Assembly (NCBI GenBank): GCA_017466125.1
Contig: JAFTUS010000065.1
Span: 1-64,000, forward strand
Length of the DNA: 64,000 nucleotides
Reading direction: 5' to 3'
Origin: Lentisphaeria bacterium
GTDB taxonomy: Bacteria; Verrucomicrobiota; Lentisphaeria; Victivallales; Victivallaceae
The notes below the pieces were generated by a model, which made no database searches, had not been told where the DNA came from, and was given only the letters and a program-made list of their open reading frames with translations. The position numbers and the translations under genes are program-made. Of this stretch, positions 50,847 through 60,470 are shown piece by piece. Position 1 is the first letter of the stretch; each line of letters begins with the position of its first letter.

Positions 50847-52646
50847 TCATTTTTCTTCAGCGGCTTTTTCCTGCTGCTTTTTGGGCAGTTTGACTTCGAT
50901 ATGAAGTTCGCGGAGCTGCTTGATGGTGGCTTCAGCCGGGGCATTCATCATAAGATCCTGCGCCTGCTGGTTGAAGGGGAAGGCGATGACTTCGCGGATG
51001 TTGGGTTCATCGGCGAGCATCATCACGGTACGGTCAACGCCGGGGGCGATACCGCCGTGCGGGGGCGCACCGAGTTTGAAAGCGTTGATCATGCCGCCGA
51101 ACTTCTCATCGACGGTGCTTGCCGGATGACCGGCGATCTCAAACGCCTTGTACATGATTTCAGGACGGTGGTTGCGGATGGCACCGGAGGAAAGTTCGAT
51201 GCCGTTGCAGACGATGTCGTACTGATAAGCGAGAATATCCAGCGGACTTTTATTAAGCAGAGCATCCATTCCGCCCTGGGGCATGGAGAAGGGGTTGTGC
51301 GAGAAGATCACAGCACCGGTCTCTTCGTCCTCTTCAAACATGGGGAAGTCCACGATCCAGCAGAACTTGAACACGTTTTTGTCGATCAGATCGAGTTGAC
51401 GGCCGAGTTCGGGGATCACGGCTCCGCCGATCTTCTGGGCGACCTTGAGGGAGTCGGCAAGGAAGAAGAGCGCATCGCCGTCTTCGACGCCGCCGCGGTC
51501 ATGGAGAGCCTGAACGATGGAGTCATTGAGGAACTTGACGATGGGACTCTTGACCTCATCGCCGTTCCAGATGATGTAAGCCATACCCTTTGCGCCGTTC
51601 TCCTGGGCGAACTTGATAAGATCGTCAAAGAACTTGCGGGGCTTGCCCGCTACTTTGGGGGCGCGGATGGCTTTGACCACGCCGCCGTTGGCGACGGTTC
51701 CGGCGAAAGCCTTGAAGTCGCAGTCGCGGAAGAGGTCGCTGACGTCGATCATTTCCAGCGGGTTGCGCAGATCGGGTTTATCGGAGCCGAAACGTTCCAT
51801 GGCTTCACGGAAGGGGATGCGGGGGAACGGGGGCTTGGTGTATTCTTTGGAGGTGAATTTGCCGAAAACGTCATCGAAAAGGCCTTCGATCACGGCGAAG
51901 ATCTCATCCTGATCGGCGAAACTCATCTCCACGTCCATCTGATAGAATTCGCCGGGACTGCGGTCCGCGCGGGCATCTTCGTCACGGAAACAGGGGGCGA
52001 TCTGGAAGTAACGGTCGAACCCGGCGACCATCAGCAGTTGTTTGAACTGCTGGGGAGCCTGCGGCAGAGCGTAGAACTTGCCCGGATGCAGACGGGAGGG
52101 AACCAGATAGTCACGGGCACCTTCGGGGCTGCTGGCGGTCAGAATGGGGGTCTGGAACTCATTGAAACCGTTTTCGGTCATATAGCGGCGCATTTCAGCG
52201 ATGACCTTGCTGCGGAGCATGATATTATTGTGAAGTTTTTCGCGGCGCAGATCGAGGAAACGGTATTTGAGACGCATGGCTTCGGGGGCCTGATCGTCTT
52301 TGGCGATCTGGAAGGGGATCACATCGGCTTCGCCGAGAACTTCCATGGCGGTAGCGTAGACTTCCACTTCACCGGTGGCAAGTTTCGGATTGATGGTACC
52401 CTCTTCACGGGCGACGACTTTGCCGTCGAACTGGACGACGGTTTCGACCCGCCAGCGGTCCAGTTCCTGATAGAAGGCACATTCGGGGTCGATGACCACC
52501 TGAGTAATGCCGTAATGGTCGCGGAGGTCGATAAAGATAACGCCGCCGTGGTCGCGGACACTGTGGATCCAGCCGGAGAGGCGGACTTCTTTTCCCACAT
52601 CGGATTTGCGGAGTTCACCGCATGTGTTGGTACGATATTGGCTCAT
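50847..52646 (-). CDS. aspS: Aspartyl-tRNA synthetase
   Basis: A 599-residue class IIb synthetase of the bacterial type. Seen: N-terminal OB anticodon-binding domain ('[26 protein letters not shown]'), motif 1-2 region with the flipping-loop segment [39 protein letters not shown] (motif 2), the bacterial GAD insertion (about 300-410) and motif 3 GVDRTVMML. Length and GAD insertion distinguish it from archaeal AspRS. If no separate AsnRS exists it may be nondiscriminating; the window does not tell. AGGA eight bases before the ATG. Confidence 0.97.
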   Translation of the reverse strand: MSQYRTNTCGELRKSDVGKEVRLSGWIHSVRDHGGVIFIDLRDHYGITQVVIDPECAFYQELDRWRVETVVQFDGKVVAREEGTINPKLATGEVEVYATAMEVLGEADVIPFQIAKDDQAPEAMRLKYRFLDLRREKLHNNIMLRSKVIAEMRRYMTENGFNEFQTPILTASSPEGARDYLVPSRLHPGKFYALPQAPQQFKQLLMVAGFDRYFQIAPCFRDEDARADRSPGEFYQMDVEMSFADQDEIFAVIEGLFDDVFGKFTSKEYTKPPFPRIPFREAMERFGSDKPDLRNPLEMIDVSDLFRDCDFKAFAGTVANGGVVKAIRAPKVAGKPRKFFDDLIKFAQENGAKGMAYIIWNGDEVKSPIVKFLNDSIVQALHDRGGVEDGDALFFLADSLKVAQKIGGAVIPELGRQLDLIDKNVFKFCWIVDFPMFEEDEETGAVIFSHNPFSMPQGGMDALLNKSPLDILAYQYDIVCNGIELSSGAIRNHRPEIMYKAFEIAGHPASTVDEKFGGMINAFKLGAPPHGGIAPGVDRTVMMLADEPNIREVIAFPFNQQAQDLMMNAPAEATIKQLRELHIEVKLPKKQQEKAAEEK

Positions 52647-52690
52647 TTTTATATCCTGTTTTTGTGATTGATATACACATTCAACGTGTT

Positions 52691-52718
52691 AATATAGCAC
52701 AACTTTTGCAATTTGCCA
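52691..52718 (-). promoter_or_regulatory. Promoter of the aspS operon
   Basis: Minus strand TGGCAA (52713-52718), 16 bp, TATATT (52691-52696), about 45 bp before the aspS ATG. The -10 is good, the -35 weak. Confidence 0.45.
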
Positions 52719-52754
52719 TTCCGGATGGATTTTTTTTCAAACTTTGCACTGTTT

Positions 52755-53552
52755 TCACTGCCGCACAGCCGTACTGCCGTTTCCGTAGGTGCGGTTTACG
52801 GCACCGAAGAGTTCCGGGGCGTCGGCGGGCAGCAGGATCACGGGCTGTTTTGCTTTGAGAAGCCACAGTTCGCGGTTGATGAAAAGCAGTTCGCAGGGCG
52901 CGGCCTCTTCCGGCAACGCCAGAACGGTCTGTCTGCGGCAGCTGCTCAGGTAACGGAGTACCCCGCTGTACCGGCGGGTACAGCGCAGAAGTTCCTCCGC
53001 AGAGAAAAAGAGTTTTGTGTTATCGAGAACAAACGTATGACCGGCATAATCAACTTTCTGCCGTTCATCGGGTTCTGCCCCGGACTCCTCCGGAACAAGA
53101 AGCGGCAGGATGTTCCCGCCGGAAAGAGCGGTCGAACAGACGGCAAACCCCTCCTCTCTGCCCGAACAGAAAACCGAAACGGTGATCTTTTCAAGTTCCT
53201 CCTGACTTTCCGCCTGAAACAGCGGCATTTTTCCCGCCGAAAACGTCCCGAATGAAAGAGTTCCGGAGGGCGGACAGGGGTTCAGGAAGGGCAGAAGCGT
53301 CTGCATTACTGCAATGTTTCTGCTGTTCATCGGGCAGATCATGGCGCAACAGCCGTCGGGCAGCGGGAACTCTTCGCCCTCCAGATTTTCCGGGAGCAGT
53401 TGACGGTAGTCCGCCGTGACCAGCATCGTTTCCCGCTGCGGCAGAAAGACCGTCTTTCGGCGCAGAAAAAGAGCCTGCGTGCAGAATTTCTCCCGCAGTT
53501 CTTTTTCGGAAAGAGCAAGATTTTTTGAAATGGTTTCCGCCAGTTGCCGCAT
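52755..53552 (-). CDS. Protein of unknown function
   Basis: I do not recognise this 265-residue, mostly soluble protein. It starts 'MRQLAETISKNLALSEKELREKF', then alternates short beta-strands with loops, contains eight or more cysteines scattered through it, and has no signal peptide or membrane helix. A GAT-like or nucleotide-binding motif was not found. The ATG at 53552 has AGGAA upstream and lies six bases after the argA stop, so it belongs to the L,D-transpeptidase-accA-argA operon as the last gene. Confidence 0.7.
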   Translation of the reverse strand: MRQLAETISKNLALSEKELREKFCTQALFLRRKTVFLPQRETMLVTADYRQLLPENLEGEEFPLPDGCCAMICPMNSRNIAVMQTLLPFLNPCPPSGTLSFGTFSAGKMPLFQAESQEELEKITVSVFCSGREEGFAVCSTALSGGNILPLLVPEESGAEPDERQKVDYAGHTFVLDNTKLFFSAEELLRCTRRYSGVLRYLSSCRRQTVLALPEEAAPCELLFINRELWLLKAKQPVILLPADAPELFGAVNRTYGNGSTAVRQ

Positions 53553-53558
53553 GGAGAA

Positions 53559-54032
53559 CTATTCCTGTTTTCCCTTGCTTTCCAACAGCATGGCGATTTC
53601 ATCGCAGCAGGAGTGTTTCGGACATTTGGAGCAGTCGCTCCAGATTTTTTCCGGAAACATGTGGCGGTCAACTTCAGAGAAGCCCAGACGTTTGAAAAAT
53701 TTATCCTGTAACGTCAGCGTGAAAAGCCGCCACTCCGGACGGCGGAGTTTCAGCCCGGAGATCATCGCTTCCACGATGGCACGGCCGACGCCCTTCCCCT
53801 GACAGGCGGGATCGACCACCAGCGAACGGACTTCCAGAAGATTTCCGCCGAAGTCACGCATCGCGCCGCAGCCGCACACCTTGCCGTCAAATTCAGCAAC
53901 GACAAAGTTGCCGAGGAAAAAGCGGATGTCATCCTGACTGCGCCGCAGAACGATCCCCGTTCCCGCATACAGTTCCAGCAGGCGGAAGATCTCCGGCACA
54001 TCATTTTCGGCGGCGGGCCTTACAGTAACCAT
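53559..54032 (-). CDS. argA: Short GNAT-type N-acetylglutamate synthase (ArgA-like)
   Basis: A 157-residue GNAT acetyltransferase closely resembling short N-acetylglutamate synthases (the form in actinobacteria and the C-terminal part of ArgH(A) fusions), which start arginine synthesis. Seen: VRPAAENDVPEIFRLLELYA, EVRSLVVDPACQGKGVGRAIVEAM (acetyl-CoA loop), FKRLGFSEVDRHMFPEKIWSDCSKCPKHSCCDEIAM, the very typical KIW-DC-KCP cysteine-rich ending. It would complement argF and argD elsewhere in the window. ATG at 54032; a GTG at 54041 overlapping the accA stop (GTGA) is an alternative start. Confidence 0.88.
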   Translation of the reverse strand: MVTVRPAAENDVPEIFRLLELYAGTGIVLRRSQDDIRFFLGNFVVAEFDGKVCGCGAMRDFGGNLLEVRSLVVDPACQGKGVGRAIVEAMISGLKLRRPEWRLFTLTLQDKFFKRLGFSEVDRHMFPEKIWSDCSKCPKHSCCDEIAMLLESKGKQE

Positions 54033-54037
54033 ATTTT

Positions 54038-55024
54038 TCACTGGGCGGCCCCGGCTTTTGCTTCCTGCTGTTCGGAAAATTCTCCGATCGCACGGAATTT
54101 TTCATAACGCTGATCCCGCAGTTTGGAGGGGGAGAGTTTTTTGAGTTCGGCGAGTTGTTCCGCCAGTGCCGCGGCGAGATATTCCGCCGCCTTGTCATAG
54201 TCGCGCTGGGCTCCGCCGAACGGTTCTTTTACGATGCCGTCGGCAATGCCGAGTTCCATAAGCCGTTCCGCAGTAAGGTCGAGAGCCTCCGCCGCCTGAG
54301 GAGCATATTTGCGGTCTTTCCACAGAATGGCGGCGCAGCCCTCCGGCGTGATGACCGAATAATAGGCGTTTTCAAGGATGAGGATGCGGTTGCCGACACC
54401 GATGCCGATCGCCCCGCCGGAACCGCCTTCGCCGATGACGACCGCGATAACAGGCACGCTCAGACTGAACATGTCGCGCAGATTGACGGCGATCGCTTCG
54501 CCGATATGACGTTCTTCACTGGTGACACCGGGATAGGCTCCGGGAGTGTCGATCAAAGTGATGACCGGAACGCCCGCTTCATCTGCCAGTTTCATCAGCC
54601 GCATGGCTTTACGGTATCCTTCCGGATTGGGCCAGCCGAAGTTGCGGTAGACGTTGGATTTCATATCGCGCCCCTTCTGGGTGCCGATGACCATGACCGG
54701 CTTGCCCTGAAAACGGGCAAAACCGCCCACGACAGCCTTATCGTCACTGAAACGGCGGTCGCCGGAGAGTTCCATGAAGTTGCTGAAAATGCGTTCGATA
54801 TAATCCAGCGCATAGGGGCGTTCGGGGTGGCGGGCAAGCTGCACCCGCTGCCACGGGGTCAGATTTCCGTAAATGGATCTCATCGTCTCTTCGAGGCGGA
54901 CGGTCAGCGCAGCAGTCTGGGCGGAAACGTCAATGGAGTTTTCACGGGAAAACTGTTCCAGTTCATTGATTTTCTTTTTCAGCTCAACAAGCGGTTTCTC
55001 AAATTCAAGATGAAATTCAGCCAT
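54038..55024 (-). CDS. accA: Acetyl-CoA carboxylase carboxyltransferase subunit alpha
   Basis: A 328-residue subunit that, with AccD, transfers the carboxyl group from biotin to acetyl-CoA to give malonyl-CoA for fatty acid synthesis. Seen: the N-terminal helix pair ('[18 protein letters not shown]'), [62 protein letters not shown] and [17 protein letters not shown], standard for AccA. Strong GGAG eight bases before the ATG. 25 bp after the L,D-transpeptidase gene and 5 bp before argA. Confidence 0.97.
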   Translation of the reverse strand: MAEFHLEFEKPLVELKKKINELEQFSRENSIDVSAQTAALTVRLEETMRSIYGNLTPWQRVQLARHPERPYALDYIERIFSNFMELSGDRRFSDDKAVVGGFARFQGKPVMVIGTQKGRDMKSNVYRNFGWPNPEGYRKAMRLMKLADEAGVPVITLIDTPGAYPGVTSEERHIGEAIAVNLRDMFSLSVPVIAVVIGEGGSGGAIGIGVGNRILILENAYYSVITPEGCAAILWKDRKYAPQAAEALDLTAERLMELGIADGIVKEPFGGAQRDYDKAAEYLAAALAEQLAELKKLSPSKLRDQRYEKFRAIGEFSEQQEAKAGAAQ

Positions 55025-55049
55025 ATTGCAAACTCCTTTTTTGGAATAT

Positions 55050-56156
55050 TTAATTTCGGATCGTTACCCGGCTGCGGACAGGGACGATGGAAAAGAGCAT
55101 CTCCACGTCACTGTTTTTCATGCGGATACAACCGCTGCTCAGGGATTTTGTTACACTGGAATCATCGTTGGTGCCGTGGATGCCCAGACCGTTGGCAGAG
55201 ATGGAAGGCGTCTCTTTGCGCGCCAGTTTCAGAAAGCGTGTCCCCAGCGGATTTTCCGGCTTGCCGAATGCGATGATGCTGCCGTCGGGAGCGGTCCACG
55301 GGGGATTGGCGGCACGGTGAAGAATGACAAATTCTCCGGTCGGCGTGCTGTTCTGCCGTCCGATGCCGATATCCCACACGGCAAAGAGTTCATCATTGCC
55401 CTTGCTTTGGGTATAGAGTTTCAGCAGTTTTGCCTCTTTTTCGATAACGATGTGCCACGGGCCGGGAAGGATACGCAAATTGCGTCCGACATTCAAAAAA
55501 TTGGTGTTGTGTTTTGCTGAAAAACCGCTGAGAAGTTTTATCATTTCATAGGTGGTATGATATTTGGCGGCGATTTTGCTGAAACTTTCGCCGCTTTTGA
55601 CCCGGTGACGCACGGAAAAACCGGGAACGTCGCCGCGCTTATTGATATAAGAGAGATGTTTTCCGGTCAAAGCCCGGGCGTCGCTGCGCCATGCGGCGGA
55701 GTTTTCACCGCTTTCGGGAACGGCGGGGGGAGTTTCCGGCGGGTCGCCTTTCCACGGCTTGCCCTTTTCGGGAAAATCGTTCGGGGTGAATTTTTCTCCT
55801 GCGGGCTTTTCGGCGGGCTTTTCCGCAATCCGTTCTTCTGCCGGAGTTTCAGAAACGGCGGATTTCTCCTCTGTTTCCTTTTTCTCCTCTTCTCCGGCGG
55901 CGGGAGGAACGGGAACTTCGTCCTTTTCTCCGGAAGAAACGGCGGAGCTTTCCTCTTCTGCGGAACGGATTTCGCTATCGGTCACAGGGGCGTCGGGCGT
56001 TTCCGCCGTCTTGCGGGGAACGAGCCAGAAGATGATTCCCGCAGTAATCAGGGCGGTCACAACGAAAATCAGCAGCAGACGCAACTTGCCGGAGCCATCC
56101 CGACGGGGGGGACGCATCCGGCTGCCAGCCTGATACTGATAGTTCAGTTTTGCCAT
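55050..56156 (-). CDS. LysM-domain L,D-transpeptidase (YkuD type)
   Basis: A 368-residue envelope protein. Order: short cytoplasmic tail, one membrane helix (about 28-45), a Pro/Glu/Lys-rich spacer (50-150), a LysM peptidoglycan-binding repeat (about 180-230, '[28 protein letters not shown]') and the YkuD catalytic domain with [11 protein letters not shown] and SSGCIRM (catalytic Cys). Such enzymes form 3-3 cross-links or attach proteins to peptidoglycan. ATG at 56156 with AGGTG upstream. First gene of the operon with accA. Confidence 0.93.
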   Translation of the reverse strand: MAKLNYQYQAGSRMRPPRRDGSGKLRLLLIFVVTALITAGIIFWLVPRKTAETPDAPVTDSEIRSAEEESSAVSSGEKDEVPVPPAAGEEEKKETEEKSAVSETPAEERIAEKPAEKPAGEKFTPNDFPEKGKPWKGDPPETPPAVPESGENSAAWRSDARALTGKHLSYINKRGDVPGFSVRHRVKSGESFSKIAAKYHTTYEMIKLLSGFSAKHNTNFLNVGRNLRILPGPWHIVIEKEAKLLKLYTQSKGNDELFAVWDIGIGRQNSTPTGEFVILHRAANPPWTAPDGSIIAFGKPENPLGTRFLKLARKETPSISANGLGIHGTNDDSSVTKSLSSGCIRMKNSDVEMLFSIVPVRSRVTIRN

Positions 56157-56199
56157 AAACACACCTGTTTTATATGTATAAGAAAATAGAAGTTGACAT

Positions 56200-56228
56200 A
56201 ATATACCCGCATTTTGCTGTTTTTACAA
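56200..56228 (-). promoter_or_regulatory. Promoter of the L,D-transpeptidase-accA operon
   Basis: Minus strand TTGTAA (56223-56228), 17 bp, TATATT (56200-56205). Confidence 0.55.
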
Positions 56229-56282
56229 GGAAAAGCGGCAAAAAAAACAGGCGATGTCTGTTATACGGCAAAATACGGACTT

Positions 56283-57560
56283 TTACCGCTGCAATTCCGC
56301 GATGACCGATACGCCGTCGGGGATCACGGCAACTTTGGCGGCTCTTCCGGCGTACTGAAACGCCATTTCCAGTGCCTCCGTCAGGGAGGATGCCGTTTCC
56401 AGTTTCATGCGGCGGAGCATCTCATGATCGCAGTCGCGGGTGACGAGAATTACTTTGAAACGCCGCAGAATACGCGCAAGGATCTGAAACTGCCACTGGT
56501 CGGGAGTGGTTTTATTCCGGGGGACGGGCAGCAGACGCTCCCACAACTCCTGTGCGGACTTCGCTTCGGAAAGCACCCGGCAGAACGCCTCTCCGCCGTG
56601 ACCGTCACAGCAGCTTGCCGAAAGGATGATCACTCCGCCCTCTTTGCAGACCGCTTCCCCGGCGGTCATCCCCTTGACGCTCTGGTAGACATTCTGATCG
56701 AGCGGATAACCGCCGTTGCTGGTAATGACGATGTCCGCCTCCGGAACCGTAACACAGCAGTTTCCGCGCAGAAAAGCGCAACCGGCGGCGTGGGCTTTTT
56801 CCATATCTCCGGCAAAGGCGCGGACGATCCTTTTTTCGTTATTGATGACCACGTTGACGATAAAGGCGAGTTTTGCGGATTTTCCCGCAAAGAGCATATC
56901 TTCGTGGATGGGGTTGTTTTTGAGGTTGCCGGTACGGGAACAGGGGCTTTGGATGAATTCGGAACAGTGGTTGGCAAGCACCGTTTCACGGGCGGCGATG
57001 CCGGGGAGAACACTCTTGCGTCCGCCGGAAAATCCCGCAAAAAAGTGCGGTTCGATAAAGCCCTCTGCCACCAGCAGATCGGCTTCTGCCGCCAGCCGGT
57101 TGACGATCAGTTCGCCGCCGGAGGGGAGTGTGCCGAGTTTCACCATCATCGCCTTATCGGTACAGTCGTGAATGACGATTTTTTCGTTCTCAACGATCTC
57201 TTCGCCGAATTTGCCGACCAGTTCTTCCCGGGAGGTTTCGCGGTGACATCCGGTGGCGATCAGAATGGAGATCTCCGCATCGGGTGAACCCGATCGCAGA
57301 CGTTTGAGGATCTCCGGCATGATGAATTTGCTCGGAACGGGGCGGGTGTGGTCGCTGGCGATGACCGTTATACGCCTCTTTCCCCGCGCCATCTCTTCGA
57401 GTTTGGGGGAACCGATGGGGTTATCCATGGCATTGATGACTTCGCCGAAGGGATCTTCCGCCGGGGGCGGCAGAAATGCCTCATAAACACCGAGCAGATT
57501 TTCCTCTGCGATTTCAGCAGACATTTTTTCTTTGCCGTAGGGAACTTTTATCAATGCCAT
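56283..57560 (-). CDS. larA: LarA-family nickel-pincer racemase/epimerase
   Basis: A 425-residue LarA-like enzyme; the founding member interconverts D- and L-lactate with a nickel-pincer nucleotide cofactor, and relatives epimerise other 2-hydroxy acids. Seen: ASDHTRPVP, a GCHRETSREEL with catalytic His, HDCTDK with a second His, and PHFFAGFSGGRKSVLPGIA containing the Lys that binds the cofactor. No larB, larC or larE cofactor genes are in this window. The substrate may be a sugar acid, as larA follows a glycoside hydrolase gene. GAGG before the ATG; last gene of its operon. Confidence 0.88.
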   Translation of the reverse strand: MALIKVPYGKEKMSAEIAEENLLGVYEAFLPPPAEDPFGEVINAMDNPIGSPKLEEMARGKRRITVIASDHTRPVPSKFIMPEILKRLRSGSPDAEISILIATGCHRETSREELVGKFGEEIVENEKIVIHDCTDKAMMVKLGTLPSGGELIVNRLAAEADLLVAEGFIEPHFFAGFSGGRKSVLPGIAARETVLANHCSEFIQSPCSRTGNLKNNPIHEDMLFAGKSAKLAFIVNVVINNEKRIVRAFAGDMEKAHAAGCAFLRGNCCVTVPEADIVITSNGGYPLDQNVYQSVKGMTAGEAVCKEGGVIILSASCCDGHGGEAFCRVLSEAKSAQELWERLLPVPRNKTTPDQWQFQILARILRRFKVILVTRDCDHEMLRRMKLETASSLTEALEMAFQYAGRAAKVAVIPDGVSVIAELQR

Positions 57561-57575
57561 AGAACAAACCTCTTT

Positions 57576-59519
57576 TCAGCCTTTGCGGATACGGATATTT
57601 TTGCCGCCGCAGAAAACCACTTTATCTGCATGGAGATCGCAGCGGTGCGTTATCATGGTGTGTTTGCCGCCCAATTCCACATCGATCAGAGTGGTATCCA
57701 TTTTCGGAGTGCGGCAAACGATCATTTTCAGAGTGAATGTTTCTTCCAGTCCGATAAGATTTTCTCTGGCGTAATCTCTGGTGTCGGAAGGAATATCTTT
57801 GTAACAGCCGGAGCGGTTGTATTCAGGATGCTCCAGTAACTTTGTCCGATAGGTTTTCAGAAATTTTCCCGGAGTTCCGCACCATTGCGCCCGGAGAGCG
57901 GCGGGATCAAAGGAAAATTCCACCGGCGTTTCGCCTGTTTTTCCGGTGAATACGGCAGAGAATTTTTCCGGGCCGGGTTCAATTTCCGCTTCAATCATGC
58001 AGAAATCGCACTCCGGCAGAAGTTGTTCTTTATCTGCCGCTTCAGCACCGCCGAAGGCGGGAAGCGTTTCCGGTATCCAGCGTTTCCCGATGCGTCCGTT
58101 CCCAAGTGGGATAAGTTCCCGCAGCAGCAGACAACTGCCCCAGCCGTTTCCGCCCGGCCAACTGCCCTCGATCATGCGGCCGTTGAATTCCGCCGCCATC
58201 GGTACATTGCTGCCGTCGTAAGGGTCCCAGCCCTTTTCAACGAAGTCGATCCACTCTTCCGTACCTGCCGGTTTTCCGAAAAAGGCGGTGAACCCCACCA
58301 TGAAGTAATCCCAGCCCCCCAGCGAAAAGAAGGTGGGGCAGTCAAGGCAGTTCCGCGCAAAACTCTTGCTCCCGCACGGAGGGAAATCGGGATCGACCAG
58401 TCGCCAGTGTCCCAGATGATCGGACTCCCATTTGCCCTCCTGATAGAGATTGAGCGTACCGTCTTTTTGAACAAAAATGCTTGGATTTTCCAAATAGTGC
58501 ATCAGTTTGTCGGAGGCAGTGAAGTGAACCCCGTCTCCAGAATAGAGGTAACTTGCTCCGCCCGGCGTCAGGGTGCCGAGTTGACAATAATCAAACAACC
58601 CGGTGTTTCCATAATGGTGAAAATGATTTTCCAACAGGATATTGGCACGTTCGTTCCATTTTCTCGCCCGTTCTGTATGCCAGCCGAATGAGAGGTGAAG
58701 TTTTCCGTCAAAAACAAATGCATTGCCGGTTCCGGTGGATTGCCATTGCTCCGTCAATTCCAGTACCGGACCGTGGTCAACCCAATTTTTAAGGTCACAA
58801 CTGGTCATGTGCCAGAATTCATGCGCTCCTTTTCCGCGGCGGCTTCCGTGGTGGCGGCGGTCATGAAGATAAAAGATATGAAAAACCCCATTATGGGCAA
58901 AAGTCACCACGTCGCCGATCCATGTATTAAAGCCGTACGGTGTGCAGTAGGCGGCGGAAATATCCTGTTGAACTCTCTTTTTGTGCTGTTTTACACCATC
59001 GATCACATTGGTAAAACGGAAATCCCGTATCCGGTCGGAAAAGAGCGTGAAACGACCGCCGAAACGATTATAATCGTGAAAAACGATGCCTTCAGGGGCT
59101 TCGCGGTCCATAACCTCCCCGTCACAAAGAATATTGAAGAAAACTCCATTGAAAAACAGAGTGAAATCATGCTCTTTTTCCGCATCTTCAATCAACGCCA
59201 GCGGAAAACCGATGACCCACGGCTTGTTGTCATCCTCCATAAGAAGAAATGCCTCCATCACCCGGCAGGAGCCGTCTGCAGACTTTTGGGAAAAATAGTT
59301 CTGCACTCTGCGGTTGAAAACCAGATTGCTGACATCCTCCTCTGTTTTGTTTCTCACCGAAAGGTTCAACGCCGGAGATGAAAATAACGGACCATCCGTC
59401 AATTGTGACGGAACTGCCCTGAAAGTAACGGCAAAAAACGGGTCAAGAATGGCGGGTTCATCCGCGTCCCGCCAGCGGAGAGCTGAAAAATCATACTCCT
59501 TTACAATCTGTTCTATCAT
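57576..59519 (-). CDS. Beta-propeller glycoside hydrolase, GH32/GH43-like (divergent)
   Basis: A 647-residue protein with an N-terminal beta region (1-185) and a five-bladed propeller from about 200. Seen: TWIGDVVTFAHNGVFHIFYLHDRRHHG and WHMTSCDLKNWVDHGP, the GH32-type first blade; STGTGNAFVFDGKLHL, second blade; NCLDCPTFFSLGGWDYFMVGF where GH32 enzymes have the acid/base Glu-Cys-Pro. Here that Glu reads as Asp, and the NDPNG signature is not intact. A C-terminal beta-sandwich follows. Fructan or other furanoside hydrolase is possible, but activity is doubtful. GGAGG before the ATG; no signal peptide. Confidence 0.72.
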   Translation of the reverse strand: MIEQIVKEYDFSALRWRDADEPAILDPFFAVTFRAVPSQLTDGPLFSSPALNLSVRNKTEEDVSNLVFNRRVQNYFSQKSADGSCRVMEAFLLMEDDNKPWVIGFPLALIEDAEKEHDFTLFFNGVFFNILCDGEVMDREAPEGIVFHDYNRFGGRFTLFSDRIRDFRFTNVIDGVKQHKKRVQQDISAAYCTPYGFNTWIGDVVTFAHNGVFHIFYLHDRRHHGSRRGKGAHEFWHMTSCDLKNWVDHGPVLELTEQWQSTGTGNAFVFDGKLHLSFGWHTERARKWNERANILLENHFHHYGNTGLFDYCQLGTLTPGGASYLYSGDGVHFTASDKLMHYLENPSIFVQKDGTLNLYQEGKWESDHLGHWRLVDPDFPPCGSKSFARNCLDCPTFFSLGGWDYFMVGFTAFFGKPAGTEEWIDFVEKGWDPYDGSNVPMAAEFNGRMIEGSWPGGNGWGSCLLLRELIPLGNGRIGKRWIPETLPAFGGAEAADKEQLLPECDFCMIEAEIEPGPEKFSAVFTGKTGETPVEFSFDPAALRAQWCGTPGKFLKTYRTKLLEHPEYNRSGCYKDIPSDTRDYARENLIGLEETFTLKMIVCRTPKMDTTLIDVELGGKHTMITHRCDLHADKVVFCGGKNIRIRKG

Positions 59520-59522
59520 TAT

Positions 59523-60410
59523 CTACCTCCAAATTATGTTGAGCAGAAAAAAGAGAATACCGTTGTAGATGAAACTGTCCAGCACGTCGAATGCGCCGCC
59601 CATGCCGGGAATGATGTGGTTGGAATCTTTTACGCCGCAGATCCGTTTGACGGCGGATTCCGTCAAATCACCGGCAAAACTGCCCAGCCCGAGGATGATG
59701 CCGTAATAAACATATTTCCAGACCTCAGAGCCGAGTACCGGTTCATATTTCCGGAAAAGCAGAGCAACCCCCACCGAAAACAGCAGACCGCCGAGCGTGC
59801 CTTCCCAGGACTTTTTCGGGCTGAATGTCGGACAGATCTTGTGATTTCCGCCGAAGAAAACAACCGAGAGTTTTCCAAAAATATACCCGCCCGTATCCAT
59901 CGCTTTGGTGACAAGGGCAAGAAAAAGGAAGGAGTATACACCGCAAAAATAGGTTATTGCAGTGAAAAAGAGCGGAACCGTTAAAATAACGGCAACTCCG
60001 GCACTTCCGAAAACAGAGAGCAGATAATCCGTCTTTTCCGGAGAATATTCCACCAATCCTTTGTCGGCATCGACGACTTTGTTCTTCTGATTATAGGCAA
60101 ACAACAGCAGCAGCCATGCCGCAAAAATGGCAAGCACCGGCAGATAACACAAAATGCCAATTCCGATGCTGAAACGCTCCTTGAGGCAGAAAAAGGCAAG
60201 AATGGGAATTGCACCGAGAATACCGGCGATGACCGGATTGTTTTTGAACCCGATCTTTTTCGTCATTGCCCCCAATTCATAAACGGCAAGCCCGACCATC
60301 AATGCGGCGCATACCGCATACACATATTTTCCGCCTGCGGCCTCACCCCAAACCATGTAAAAAAGCAACGCCAGCAGAATAGGAAAACTGATTGCCCTGT
60401 ACTTAAACAC
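59523..60410 (-). CDS. cdsA: Phosphatidate cytidylyltransferase
   Basis: A 295-residue polytopic inner-membrane enzyme making CDP-diacylglycerol for phospholipid synthesis. Seen: about eight hydrophobic helices, TKAMDTGGYIFGKL, SPKKSWEGTLGG and the C-terminal CdsA signature 'FAGDLTESAVKRICGVKDSNHIIPGMGGAFDVLDS' with its metal-binding Asp residues. GTG start with AGGAG eight bases upstream. It follows uppS by 60 bp, a common bacterial order, and is three bases before the GH32-like gene. Confidence 0.96.
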   Translation of the reverse strand: MFKYRAISFPILLALLFYMVWGEAAGGKYVYAVCAALMVGLAVYELGAMTKKIGFKNNPVIAGILGAIPILAFFCLKERFSIGIGILCYLPVLAIFAAWLLLLFAYNQKNKVVDADKGLVEYSPEKTDYLLSVFGSAGVAVILTVPLFFTAITYFCGVYSFLFLALVTKAMDTGGYIFGKLSVVFFGGNHKICPTFSPKKSWEGTLGGLLFSVGVALLFRKYEPVLGSEVWKYVYYGIILGLGSFAGDLTESAVKRICGVKDSNHIIPGMGGAFDVLDSFIYNGILFFLLNIIWR

Positions 60411-60470
60411 TTATCTATCTCCTTTGTTTTCAAATTGTTACAAAACCGTTATTTTTCCGTTATTTTTCCG

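Noticed and set aside
50355-52667. A 770-codon open frame on the plus strand opposite aspS
   Set aside because: Antisense shadow of aspS and the gene after it; composition (Asp/Glu/Gly/Phe-rich) is typical of a reverse complement of coding DNA.
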